Below are positions 7,668 to 15,874 of a stretch of DNA of 64,000 bases, piece by piece (the first letter of the stretch is position 1; each line of letters opens with the position of its first letter). Made by a program: the position numbers and the translations under genes. The stretch is taken from assembly GCA_963780395.1 (NCBI GenBank), contig CAWABY010000011.1:62001-126000 (forward strand). Reading direction: 5' to 3'. Origin of the DNA: VGBV01 sp963780395. Its GTDB lineage: Bacteria > Actinomycetota > Thermoleophilia > Solirubrobacterales > 70-9. Under the pieces are notes generated by a model that worked only from the letters and a program-made list of their open reading frames with translations, ran no database searches and was not told the origin of the DNA.

Positions 7668-8700
7668 GCAAGCCGACTACGGTATCCGCCCGTTGGGCAT
7701 CTACGTTCGTCACCCCAGCTCCCTGCGCCACGACACCGGCGGTCACCCCGAGAGCGCCAGGCGTGTGCTTGCGATCGAAGAGGCCATGTCCGAGCGCGAC
7801 TGGCTCGGCCTGGAGCTGGTCGAGGCCCCCGCCGCCGACCGCGAGCAGCTGCTGCGCGTGCATGACGAGGCGCTGATCGACTCGATCGAGCAGCTCTCGG
7901 CGCGGGGCGGCGGCATGATCGACATGGACACGATCGCAAGCGAGGGCTCCTGGGAGGCGGCGGTGCACGCGGCCGGCGCCGCGGTCTGGGCGGTGGACAG
8001 GCTGGTCCCCGACGGCGGCGGCGTCGCCTTCTGCGGCACCAGGCCCCCGGGCCATCACGCCGAGCGAGGGCAGGCGATGGGCTTCTGCCTGTTCAACAAC
8101 GCGGCGGTTGCGGCAGCGCACGCTCGCGCCGAGCACGGGGTCGAGCGGGTGCTGGTGCTCGACTGGGACGTGCACCACGGCAACGGCACCGAGGCGATCT
8201 TCTACGAGTCGCCCGAGGTCCTCTACTCGAGCATCCACCAGAGCCCGCTCTACCCGGGCACCGGGGCCGCCACCGATTTCGGCCGTGGCGATGGAGAGGG
8301 CTTCACGGTCAACCTGCCGGTGCCGCCGGGCAGCGGGCCGGACCAGTGGCTGTCGCTCGTCCAGAACGTGGTCGCCCCGGTCGGGCGCGAGTACCGGCCG
8401 GGCCTGCTGATCCTCTCCGCCGGCTACGACGCGCACCGCGACGACCCGCTCGCCCAGTGCGAGCTGGACGAGGCCGCCTTCGCCGACATGGCCGCGTCCA
8501 TGCGCGACCTCGCGGGGGAGCTGGGGGCGCCGCTGGTCGTCTGCCTGGAGGGCGGCTACTCGGTCGGCGCACTCGCCGCCTCGGTGGTGGCGACCCTGAA
8601 GGCGGCGCTATCGGAGGGTGGCGCCAGGCGGGCGCCAGAGGAGCTCGCGGCCCCCTACCGGGAGCGCCAGGCGCGATACTGGCCGTCGGTGGGCGGCTGA
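7666..8700 (+). CDS. Histone-deacetylase family hydrolase (AcuC/APAH-like)
   Basis: The 344-residue protein belongs to the zinc-dependent arginase/deacetylase superfamily. The family order is complete: HPESARRV near residue 26, RPPGHHAERGQAMGFCLFNN (active-site His pair), LDWDVHHGNGTEAIF (zinc Asp/His), SAGYDAHRDDPLA (zinc Asp) and LEGGYSVGALA. It is cytosolic. Bacterial members deacetylate acetylpolyamines, acetoin-pathway proteins or small amides; the substrate here is not known. The ATG at 7666 gives a normal N-terminus, and no later start fits as well. The gene is divergent from nadB with overlapping start codons, which leaves almost no room for a conventional promoter between them. Confidence 0.9.
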   Translation: MQADYGIRPLGIYVRHPSSLRHDTGGHPESARRVLAIEEAMSERDWLGLELVEAPAADREQLLRVHDEALIDSIEQLSARGGGMIDMDTIASEGSWEAAVHAAGAAVWAVDRLVPDGGGVAFCGTRPPGHHAERGQAMGFCLFNNAAVAAAHARAEHGVERVLVLDWDVHHGNGTEAIFYESPEVLYSSIHQSPLYPGTGAATDFGRGDGEGFTVNLPVPPGSGPDQWLSLVQNVVAPVGREYRPGLLILSAGYDAHRDDPLAQCELDEAAFADMAASMRDLAGELGAPLVVCLEGGYSVGALAASVVATLKAALSEGGARRAPEELAAPYRERQARYWPSVGG

Positions 8701-8727
8701 CCCCGGGGGCTCGCCAAGTCCCTCTAG

Positions 8728-8733
8728 TACGGT
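8728..8733 (+). promoter_or_regulatory. Leaderless -10 TACGGT
   Basis: TACGGT lies seven bases before the ATG at 8741. Confidence 0.5.
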
Positions 8734-8740
8734 GCGCGCG

Positions 8741-10750
8741 ATGATCGCGAGCGGCCGGCGGGTGCTGGGGGACCTGTGGCCCCTGCTGGTTGTGGGCGCC
8801 CCCCTGCTGTTCGCGTTCCCGGTGATCGACGCCCTGGTCGGCTCGGTCAAGTCCCTGCTGCCACTGGCCCATCCCTTCTTCGCGGACCTGAGCGGGACCG
8901 CGGCCGACGCCAGCGCCGTGGCACTGGGCGCACCGCTCTATCAGGACCCGAGCGTCGGCTACACCCCGCTCACCTACACGCCGCTCTACAACGTGCTGGG
9001 CGGCGGGCTCGACCTGATCGTCGACTGGGACGGGTGGCCGCAGATGCTCACCTTCCTGGCCGAATTCGCGCTGATCGCCCTGGCGGCGTGGCTTGCCTAC
9101 CGGCCGGCGGCGCGAGCCTGGCCGATCCGCCTGGCGACCCTCGGGGGCGCGATCGGGCTGGGCGCGATCGCCTTCTGGCTCGTGGAGTTCGTGCCCTTCA
9201 ACGGTGTCTTCGCCCCGCGGCCCGACATGCTGGCGTGGGCGTTCAGCCTGGCCGGCCTGGTGCTCGTGCCGAAGGTGGCATCGGGATCTCGCACGGCCCT
9301 GGTGGCAGCTGTGGTCCTGCTCACCCTCGGCTGGTGGACCAAGCAGCCGGTGATCGTGACGGCGCTCGCTGCCGTGGTCTGGCTGACGGTTGCCGCGGCT
9401 CGCGGAACCGCCGAGTGGCGTACCTGGGCCGGGTTCGTGGGCGGGCTTTCACTGCTGGGTGCGACCTCCTTCGGGCTCGCTCACGTGCTCACCGATGGCT
9501 GGAGCACCGCCTTCGTGATCGAGATTCCGGGCGATCGCGGCCACCCATTCACGCTGGGGCGGTCCATCCGCGACCTCCAGCAGGCGGTCTCCGCCGCCGC
9601 CGTTGTCGCCGGCGCCTTCTGGCTGGCCGTGGTGTTCGCGGATGGAAAGCGCCCGCGTTGGTGGCCGGGGCGGAGCGAGAGGAGCGCGATTCCCGCCAAT
9701 GCACGGGCGGTGGGGAGCGTGCTCCTGCTCTTCGTCCTCCTGGACATCCCGGCCTCCCTCTTCTTCCGCGACGCGGTCGGCGCGGCCCACAACCAATTTC
9801 TCGGCATCGCCTGGGCGCTGGGGCTGTTGGCCGCGCTGGGCTGGGGGGTTGCACAGCACGCGCGGACGGGCGCGCTCGCCGCCGCGGCGATCGTCGTCGC
9901 CCTCTTCGCGCTGAGCGAGAGCCCACGCACGATCCTCTGGCTGCATGAGCAGACGACAGTGTTGGTCCCCCGCAAGTCGCAGCGGGCGATCATCTTCCAG
10001 CAGCCGGCCGAATTGGTCGAGCTCGCCCGGGATCACCTCATCTACCACCCGGCCTACCCCGGGATCGGGGCCGAAGACGAGGCCGATCTCTACCCCGGGC
10101 AGGACAACGTGACCAGCCTGACCTGGTCGGGCCGGCAGCCCCTGCACCTGGTGGACGCGCTGATGGATCGCCGCTTCGACCTGGTCTATCCCCTCGCCAG
10201 GGCGGGGGGGACCGGGCGCTGGGAGGACAACTACGTCTGGAAGATCAACGAGGTGATGCGCGCCAACTACCGGCAGGATGCCGACCTACCCGAGACCTTC
10301 GAGGCCGCTCGGATAGTGCCGTACCCCTTTCTCGGATTCGTGGCCGGGCGTCCGATGCTGAGGCGTCCCGGCCCGCCCCCCGCCCCCTGGATGGCCAACT
10401 GCTTCGGGCCGTTCGAAATCGACGGGATCTCCTGGCGGATCGCCGCGGGAGGAGGGTTCTGGTGCCGGCCCGGGGGGCGGGGGCCGGTGCTCGAGCTGGT
10501 CCGCACTCCGGCCCGGGTGTCGGAGATCCGCGCCGACGACTACGAGGGTGGCGAGGCGGGCCGCATCCTCGTCTCGGTGGCGCGTCCCGGCGTGGTCGAG
10601 GTGAGGGCTGGGGGCGAGGGCGAGAGCAGAGCGCTGAAACCGGGGAAGCCGGGCTCGTTCGCGGTCCCGGCCGAGAGCGGTGGCATCAGCGTCCTGGCCG
10701 AGGGGGACAGCGGCGCACGCGTCAACCTCGGCGCGCTCGCGCCGGACTAG
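8741..10750 (+). CDS. Multi-pass membrane protein, GT-C/GT39-like glycosyltransferase
   Basis: The 669-residue protein has about eleven hydrophobic segments in residues 10-420, starting with LWPLLVVGAPLLFAFPVIDAL, followed by a soluble C-terminal domain of about 250 residues. The first large loop contains ALGAPLYQDPSVGYTPLTYT, resembling the early loop of GT-C transferases that use polyprenyl-phosphate sugars. The soluble part has an acidic YHPAYPGIGAEDEADLYPG segment. Export of sugars to the outer face of the membrane is a reasonable inference; donor and acceptor are unknown. The ATG at 8741 was chosen because it directly precedes the first membrane segment and follows TACGGT. Its TAG shares four bases (CTAG) with the stop of the convergent gene. 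Confidence 0.75.
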   Translation: MIASGRRVLGDLWPLLVVGAPLLFAFPVIDALVGSVKSLLPLAHPFFADLSGTAADASAVALGAPLYQDPSVGYTPLTYTPLYNVLGGGLDLIVDWDGWPQMLTFLAEFALIALAAWLAYRPAARAWPIRLATLGGAIGLGAIAFWLVEFVPFNGVFAPRPDMLAWAFSLAGLVLVPKVASGSRTALVAAVVLLTLGWWTKQPVIVTALAAVVWLTVAAARGTAEWRTWAGFVGGLSLLGATSFGLAHVLTDGWSTAFVIEIPGDRGHPFTLGRSIRDLQQAVSAAAVVAGAFWLAVVFADGKRPRWWPGRSERSAIPANARAVGSVLLLFVLLDIPASLFFRDAVGAAHNQFLGIAWALGLLAALGWGVAQHARTGALAAAAIVVALFALSESPRTILWLHEQTTVLVPRKSQRAIIFQQPAELVELARDHLIYHPAYPGIGAEDEADLYPGQDNVTSLTWSGRQPLHLVDALMDRRFDLVYPLARAGGTGRWEDNYVWKINEVMRANYRQDADLPETFEAARIVPYPFLGFVAGRPMLRRPGPPPAPWMANCFGPFEIDGISWRIAAGGGFWCRPGGRGPVLELVRTPARVSEIRADDYEGGEAGRILVSVARPGVVEVRAGGEGESRALKPGKPGSFAVPAESGGISVLAEGDSGARVNLGALAPD

Positions 10751-13125
10751 GCCTTCAGCCTCTGCTTCAGTGCGTCCAGGAAGTCCTTGTCGAAGCCGGG
10801 GATCGTGTCCATGTCGTCGAGCGTCTTGAAACCCTCGGCGCGCTCGCGGTAGGCGATCACGCGGGTCGCCTGGGTGACCGACATGCCCAGCCCCCGAAGC
10901 TCCTCGAAGCTGGCCTTGTTGGCGTCGAGCGTGCGTCCGCTCGGGACCTTCGCCTTCGTCTTCGGCTTCGCCTCGGGCTTGGTCTCGGCCTTCGGCTTCG
11001 CCTCGGCCTCGGCCTTCGTCTCGGCCGCCGCCGGGGCCTCGACCTCGGCCCGCCGCTTGGCGCGCCGGAGCCGGCCGAACAGGCGCCGCGGCTTCTTCAC
11101 GGCGAGGTGCTCGTCGGTGGGCCGCTCGTCGGTGGCTACCTCCCGTGGGGGCTCGGCTTCGATCTTGCGCACGGGTGGCACCTCGGCGCCGGGCGCTTGC
11201 GTCTCCTCCTCGGGCAGCTCGATCTCGCCCGCGGCGGCGCGGGCCTGGGCGGTGCTGGCCCGGCTCGTGACCTTTCCGATGCGCTCCTCGAGCGCGCGGA
11301 AGCGGCCCTCCCGCTCCTCCTCGGTCAGCTTCAGCTCCTCGGCGGCGCTCGCGCCGAGCTGCTTCTCGGCCGCCTCCGCGCGCTGCTCGGCCTCGCGCAG
11401 CTGCAGCTCGGCCGCCCGCAGCGCGCCGCCGGCCTGCTCCAGCTCGGCGGCGAGCTCGCCCTCGCGCTCGGCGAGCAGCTTCGCCGCCGCCGCGTCGGCC
11501 TCGCTGCGAGCCAGCTTCACAGCCCGATGCTCACGTTTCTCGGACTCGCGCTCGATCCTCTCGGTCTCCGCGGCCAGGCGCTGCTCGGCCTCGGCGCCCA
11601 GCTTCTCGGCCGTCTCGCGGCGCGCGGCGGAGATCTGATCGTGGGCGGCGCGCTCGGCGTCGCGCTTCAGGCCCCGGGACTGGCCACGAAGCCACACGGC
11701 CGCGGCGGCGCGAGCATCGACCTCGGCGTCGAGGCGCGCGTTCTCGGCCTCGGCCGCGCGCTCGTCGGCTTTGGCGGCGAGCTGCTCCGCTTTCTTGACC
11801 ACGTCCTGCCGCGATGACCGCTCGCTCTCCAGCGTCGTCGTCAGCTGCTCGATCTCGGCGCGGAAGCGCTTCTCGGTCTCGGAGCGGGCGCTGTCCGCCG
11901 CGGCCTGGACGCGCCGGTCGGTCTCCGCACGCAACTCCTCGGCCTGGTCGGCGATGCGGCGGTTGGCCTCCACCGTCATCCGCTGCTCGGTCTCGGCCCG
12001 GACCTTCTCCGTAGCGGAGCGGAGCTGCGCATCGAACTCGGCCTGGAGGCGCTCGGACTCGGCTTCGACCTGGCGCTCGGCCTCGCTGCGCACGCGCGAG
12101 GCCTCCTCCATCAGGTGCTGCTCGGCGCTCTGCACGCGCTCGCCGGCGGCCTCGACCTGGGTGGCAATCTCGTTCAGGCGCTGCTCGGCGGCCTCGGCGG
12201 CAGACTGGGCGGCGCTGCGCTCCTGCTCGATCGCTTGCTCGCGGGATCGCAGCTCGGCGTTGAAGCGCCGCTCCGCGGCGCCCCGGGCGACCTCCACCTC
12301 GTCGCGCGCGCGCTGCTCGGAGGCGGCCTTGATCTCCTCGATCCGGATGCCGATCGTCTCTTCGACCTGGTCGCGGACCTTGACCTCGATCTCGGCCTTG
12401 GCCTCGGCGCGCAGCTGCTGCTCGGCTTGCGACAGCCGCCGCTCGACGGCCTTGACCTCCTCGCGCGCGCCCTCGGCGAACTCCTGGCGGACGCGTTCCT
12501 CGGCCTCCAGGCGAGCCTGCTCGACGGCCTCGCGGACGCGATCCTCCGTCTCCGCCTCGAGCCCCTCGATCTGCTCCTTGAGCAGGGCCGTGTGCTCGGC
12601 CAGGCGCAGCTCGGACTCGGCTCGCACGCGCCGCTCGGCCTCGGCGCGGGAGCGCTCGGCGTTGGCGCTGTCGGCCTCGGCCCGCTCGATCCGCTCGCGA
12701 GCCTCGTGCAGGGCCTCGGCCGCCTGCTCGCGTTCGGCGAGCAGCTCGCCCTCGCGCGCGCCCGCTTCGCTCCCGACCTGGGGCGCCGCTTCGCGCCGCA
12801 CGTCGTCGCGCCGGTCCCGCGGCCGGCGGGCGGCCCGCTCGCGGGCGCCCAAGTCGGTCACCGTGGCGGTGCTCGCGGCCTTGGCCTCGGCCTCGTGCAG
12901 GCGGCGCTGGACCTGTTCGAGCGAGCGCGCGGCGCTCTGCCGCTCTCGCTCGAGGTCGTCCTCCAGGGCCAGGATCTCGGCGGTGGCGCGCTCCTCCGCG
13001 GTGCGGCGCGCGGCGGTGACCGCGTGCTGCATGCGCTCGTCGCGCTCGCCGTTGGTGTGGGGTTCCTCGCTCGAGGGCTCCGAGCCCCCGCCCTCGGAGC
13101 CTTCCTTAGGCTGGCGCTCGCTCAT
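10747..13125 (-). CDS. Long coiled-coil protein with C-terminal ComEA-like HhH domain
   Basis: The 792-residue protein is charged and Ala/Glu/Arg-rich. Residues about 30-620 form an almost unbroken coiled coil with repeats such as AEQRLxAE and RVRAEAERQ. A basic, Lys/Ala/Pro-rich linker with KAEAEAKPKAE-type repeats follows. The last 65 residues (LDANKASFEELRGLGMSVTQ ... IPGFDKDFLDALKQRLKA) are a ComEA/T2SK-type double helix-hairpin-helix module that binds DNA or proteins. No signal peptide or membrane segment was seen, so it is likely cytosolic. A rod that ends in a DNA-binding head suggests a structural or nucleoid/division role, but this is inference. TAGAGT lies eight bases before the ATG. 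The gene is convergent with the GT-C gene. Confidence 0.8.
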   Translation of the reverse strand: MSERQPKEGSEGGGSEPSSEEPHTNGERDERMQHAVTAARRTAEERATAEILALEDDLERERQSAARSLEQVQRRLHEAEAKAASTATVTDLGARERAARRPRDRRDDVRREAAPQVGSEAGAREGELLAEREQAAEALHEARERIERAEADSANAERSRAEAERRVRAESELRLAEHTALLKEQIEGLEAETEDRVREAVEQARLEAEERVRQEFAEGAREEVKAVERRLSQAEQQLRAEAKAEIEVKVRDQVEETIGIRIEEIKAASEQRARDEVEVARGAAERRFNAELRSREQAIEQERSAAQSAAEAAEQRLNEIATQVEAAGERVQSAEQHLMEEASRVRSEAERQVEAESERLQAEFDAQLRSATEKVRAETEQRMTVEANRRIADQAEELRAETDRRVQAAADSARSETEKRFRAEIEQLTTTLESERSSRQDVVKKAEQLAAKADERAAEAENARLDAEVDARAAAAVWLRGQSRGLKRDAERAAHDQISAARRETAEKLGAEAEQRLAAETERIERESEKREHRAVKLARSEADAAAAKLLAEREGELAAELEQAGGALRAAELQLREAEQRAEAAEKQLGASAAEELKLTEEEREGRFRALEERIGKVTSRASTAQARAAAGEIELPEEETQAPGAEVPPVRKIEAEPPREVATDERPTDEHLAVKKPRRLFGRLRRAKRRAEVEAPAAAETKAEAEAKPKAETKPEAKPKTKAKVPSGRTLDANKASFEELRGLGMSVTQATRVIAYRERAEGFKTLDDMDTIPGFDKDFLDALKQRLKA

Positions 13126-13133
13126 ACGCGGCC

Positions 13134-13139
13134 ACTCTA
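13134..13139 (-). promoter_or_regulatory. Leaderless -10 TAGAGT
   Basis: TAGAGT lies eight bases before the ATG at 13125. Confidence 0.45.
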
Positions 13140-13198
13140 TGGAAGTCAGGGCCAGGACCCATCGGCCCGAATACGCGCTTCCGCTGTTTGCGGCAGCT

Positions 13199-14149
13199 CT
13201 AGGCGCTGTTTGCGGCGACTGCGTCGTAGGCCCTCAACACACGTTCGGCCATGCGCTCGGCCGAGAACGCCGAAGGCATCGGTCCCCCGTCGATTCGGGC
13301 CTCGCCGGCGTCCAGGTGGGCGCGCGCCAGGCTCGCCCATGCGGTCGCGTCGAACGGCGCCACGAGGCATCCCTGTACGGCGCCCGCCGCCAGCGGCGCC
13401 GCGCCGACCGGCGTCGACAGCACCGGGACCCCGCAGGCGAGCGCCTCCAGGGCGGCGAGCCCGAAGCCCTCGTTGTCGGAGGTGACCAGGACCGCCGAGG
13501 AGGCGTTGTAGTGGAAGGGCATCTCCTCGGGTGCCACCTCGGCCGTCGTCAGCAGCTCGGCGCCGGCAAGGCGGGCGACCTCGGCGGCTCGGTCGTGGCG
13601 CTTTACGGCCCGGGCGGGGTTGGAGGGGAACAGCAGGTAGCGCCCATCCCGCTCCAGCCCCAGGTGGCCCCGTGCCTCCGCCTGTGGGATCGGCCGGAAG
13701 CGCCCCAGATCCACGCCGCATGGCAGCACCGCGGTCGGCCCGCGAGAGTGCCCGAGGCCTGCGCGGCCGCCCTCGCGCTCGAAGGCCGCGCGCGACGCGC
13801 CGGCGATCAGGTCCAGCCGGCGGCCCAGCAGCCGCGAGCCGGGACCGACCAGCCGGTGGCGGATGTCGGTGCCGTGGAAGGTGACCACCAGCGGCGCGGC
13901 GCCGGCGAGCGCCGCGACCCAACCGCAGAGGCCGTAGTGGGCGTGGACGACGTCGAAGGCTTCCCTCTGCCGCAGGAACCCGCGCAGGCGGCGTGACGCG
14001 GGCAGGTAGTGGCGTCCGCCGACCGGAAAGGTGAACAGCTCGACGTTCGTGCCGCGCGCCCTGATCGCCTCGACCTGGTCGAAGACGAAGCGGCCGAGGC
14101 GGGGCCGCTCCGGCGTCGGGTACAGGTTGGTGACGATCAGCGCCCTCAC
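13199..14149 (-). CDS. Glycosyltransferase family 4
   Basis: The 316-residue protein has the GT-B fold of retaining GT4 enzymes. The N-terminal Rossmann half begins VRALIVTNLYPTPERPRLG and continues with FDVVHAHYGLCGW and VVTFHGTDIRHRL. The C-terminal half carries the donor-binding segment SDNEGFGLAALEALACGVPV with the E-x7-E pattern, and FPSNPARAVKRHDRA supplies the basic residues usually seen near the sugar nucleotide. The GTG at 14149 is chosen because VRALIVTN is the family N-terminus and TAGGCT lies seven bases upstream. Longer in-frame starts would add low-complexity sequence. It probably acts at the inner face of the membrane in polysaccharide or glycolipid synthesis; the sugar is unknown. 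Confidence 0.88.
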   Translation of the reverse strand: MRALIVTNLYPTPERPRLGRFVFDQVEAIRARGTNVELFTFPVGGRHYLPASRRLRGFLRQREAFDVVHAHYGLCGWVAALAGAAPLVVTFHGTDIRHRLVGPGSRLLGRRLDLIAGASRAAFEREGGRAGLGHSRGPTAVLPCGVDLGRFRPIPQAEARGHLGLERDGRYLLFPSNPARAVKRHDRAAEVARLAGAELLTTAEVAPEEMPFHYNASSAVLVTSDNEGFGLAALEALACGVPVLSTPVGAAPLAAGAVQGCLVAPFDATAWASLARAHLDAGEARIDGGPMPSAFSAERMAERVLRAYDAVAANSA

Positions 14150-14156
14150 CGCCGCC

Positions 14157-14162
14157 AGCCTA
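14157..14162 (-). promoter_or_regulatory. Leaderless -10 TAGGCT
   Basis: TAGGCT followed by GGCGGCG lies directly before the GTG at 14149. The nnr promoter has almost the same arrangement. Confidence 0.55.
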
Positions 14163-14280
14163 GATGAGTCATCTGCGAGCGACCCGGCACGAACTCGCGC
14201 GCGAGCCGCCACGCGGGGGAGTGGATCGGCGCGTCCCCGCCGCCCACCATCGCCAGGAAATCCGAGCTCGAGGAGGAAAG

Positions 14281-14493
14281 ATGCCGCATCTAGGAACCCG
14301 CTCACTCATCCGCATGCGCTCCGAGGCCGCTCAGGGGACCGTGGAGTACGTCGGCCTGATCCTGCTGGTGGCGCTGCTGATGGTCGGCATGGTCGCCGCG
14401 ATGAAGGGCTTCCAGGGCGCGCAGGGCCTGGAGCTGGCCGAGACGATCGTCGACAAGATCCGCGGCGCGGTCAACAAGGTCACCTTCAAATAA
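14281..14493 (+). CDS. Solitary Flp-like type IVb pilin
   Basis: The 70-residue protein has a short basic N-terminus (MPHLGTRSLIRMRSEAAQ), then GTVEYVGLILLVALLMVG. This matches the Flp/TadE class: a Gly processing site, a Glu at position +4 (GTVEY), and a hydrophobic helix. The tail is short and amphipathic. A strong GAGGAGGAAAG ribosome binding site precedes the ATG at 14281; the longer in-frame ORF upstream lacks one. No tad assembly genes, prepilin peptidase or other pilins are nearby. It would assemble in the envelope, or be a membrane peptide of other use. Confidence 0.75.
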   Translation: MPHLGTRSLIRMRSEAAQGTVEYVGLILLVALLMVGMVAAMKGFQGAQGLELAETIVDKIRGAVNKVTFK

Positions 14494-14539
14494 GAGAAGC
14501 GGCATCGGCGCCGGCCGGGGTTCTGGAACACTGGCGCCG

Positions 14540-15274
14540 ATGCCCGCCAGCCGAAGCTACGACCGCGCGCCCGCGGAGCCGCGCCCGATCACGGTCGAGC
14601 CGGGGTACGTCCGCACCGCCGACGGGTCGGCGTTGTTCAGCCAGGGCGAGACGAGGGTGATCTGCACCGCCTCGGTCAACGACTCCGTTCCGCGCTGGAT
14701 GGAGGGCAAGGGGCGTGGCTGGGTCACAGCCGAGTACTCGATGCTGCCGGCCTCAACCGGCGACCGCAAGGCGCGCGACATCAGCCGCGGCAAGCAGGAC
14801 GGGCGCGGGGTCGAGATCCAGCGGCTGATCGGGCGCTCGCTTCGGGGCGTCGTCGATTTCGCGGCGCTGGGCGAGCGCTCGGTCTACGTGGACTGCGACG
14901 TGCTCCAGGCCGACGGCGGCACCCGCTGCGCGGCGATCACCGGGGGCTTCGTCGCCCTGCAGCTGGCTCTGGCGGACCTGGTCGAGGAGGGCGCGATCGA
15001 GGCCATGCCCCTGAACCAGTCGGTGGCGGCGATCAGCGTCGGGATGGTCGCGGGCCGCGCCCTCTGCGACCTCGACTACGGCGAGGACTCGACCGCCGAG
15101 GTGGACGCCAACGTGGTCATGACCGGCGACGGCGGCCTGGTCGAGGTGCAGGCGACCGCCGAGCGCACGCCGCTCTCTCGCGCGCACCTGGACGAGCTGC
15201 TGTCGCTGGCCGAGGGCGGGATCGCGCGCCTGCGGGACGCGCAGACCGAGGCCGTCGGCGAGCTGCCCGGCTAA
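14540..15274 (+). CDS. rph: Ribonuclease PH
   Basis: RNase PH is a phosphorolytic 3'-5' exoribonuclease that trims tRNA 3' ends in the cytosol. The 244-residue length is typical. The N-terminal part has RPITVEPGYVRTADGSALFS and GETRVICTASV. The phosphate-binding region is RDISRGKQDGRGVEIQRLIG, followed by GERSVYVDCDVLQADGGTRC and CDLDYGEDSTAEVDANVVMT. The rdgB gene follows 21 bases later, an arrangement common in actinobacteria. The hexamer AACACT seven bases upstream is only a poor match to the leaderless -10 signal. Confidence 0.95.
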   Translation: MPASRSYDRAPAEPRPITVEPGYVRTADGSALFSQGETRVICTASVNDSVPRWMEGKGRGWVTAEYSMLPASTGDRKARDISRGKQDGRGVEIQRLIGRSLRGVVDFAALGERSVYVDCDVLQADGGTRCAAITGGFVALQLALADLVEEGAIEAMPLNQSVAAISVGMVAGRALCDLDYGEDSTAEVDANVVMTGDGGLVEVQATAERTPLSRAHLDELLSLAEGGIARLRDAQTEAVGELPG

Positions 15275-15295
15275 CCGCTCCCGCGTCGAGCCCCG

Positions 15296-15874
15296 ATGAT
15301 CCTCGCTACCCGGAACCAGCACAAGCTGCGCGAACTGCGCGAGGCGCTGCCGGGCATCGGGATTGATCCGCTGCCGGAGCACGTGGAGCTGCCGCCGGAG
15401 ACCGGCGACACTTTCGCCGCCAACGCGCTCGACAAGGCTCGGTCGGCGCACGACGCCACGGGCAAGGCCGTGATCGCCGACGACTCGGGGATCGAGGCCG
15501 CGGCGCTCGGCGGCCGGCCGGGCGTGCGCTCGGCGCGCTACGCCGGCGAAGGCGCGAGCGACGAGCAGAACCTGCGGAAGCTGCTGGACGAACTCAGGGA
15601 GGAGGGGGACAAGCGCCTCGCCTACGTCTGCGCGCTCGCCCTGGTCGGCGATGACGGGGAGGAGAGCGTGTTCGAAGGACGCTGCGAGGGCCGGCTGGTC
15701 GATCCGCCCCGCGGCCAGGGCGGCTTCGGCTACGACCCCGCCTTCCTGCCGGACGACACCGGGCCCGGCGACGATCGCACCTTCGGCGAGCTGCCGGCCC
15801 GCGAGAAGCACGCGATCAGCCACCGCGGCCGAGCTGCGGCCGCCCTCGCACAGCACCTGGGAGCGGCGCGATGA
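15296..15874 (+). CDS. rdgB: Non-canonical purine NTP pyrophosphatase (ITPase)
   Basis: RdgB hydrolyses ITP, dITP and XTP to monophosphates and keeps damaged purines out of nucleic acids. The 192-residue protein starts MILATRNQHKLRELREAL, the triphosphate-binding N-terminus. ADDSGIEAAALGGRPGVRSA contains the catalytic Asp, and GGFGYDPAFLPDD is the base-recognition segment. EKHAISHRGRAAAAL closes the active site. It lies between rph and the CDF transporter gene, whose ATG overlaps its TGA. Confidence 0.95.
   Translation: MILATRNQHKLRELREALPGIGIDPLPEHVELPPETGDTFAANALDKARSAHDATGKAVIADDSGIEAAALGGRPGVRSARYAGEGASDEQNLRKLLDELREEGDKRLAYVCALALVGDDGEESVFEGRCEGRLVDPPRGQGGFGYDPAFLPDDTGPGDDRTFGELPAREKHAISHRGRAAAALAQHLGAAR

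Noticed and set aside
11771..13996. Long plus-strand frame (741 codons) opposite the coiled-coil gene
   Set aside because: Ser/Arg/Ala-rich shadow of the repetitive Glu/Ala/Arg coding sequence; no domain and no promoter.
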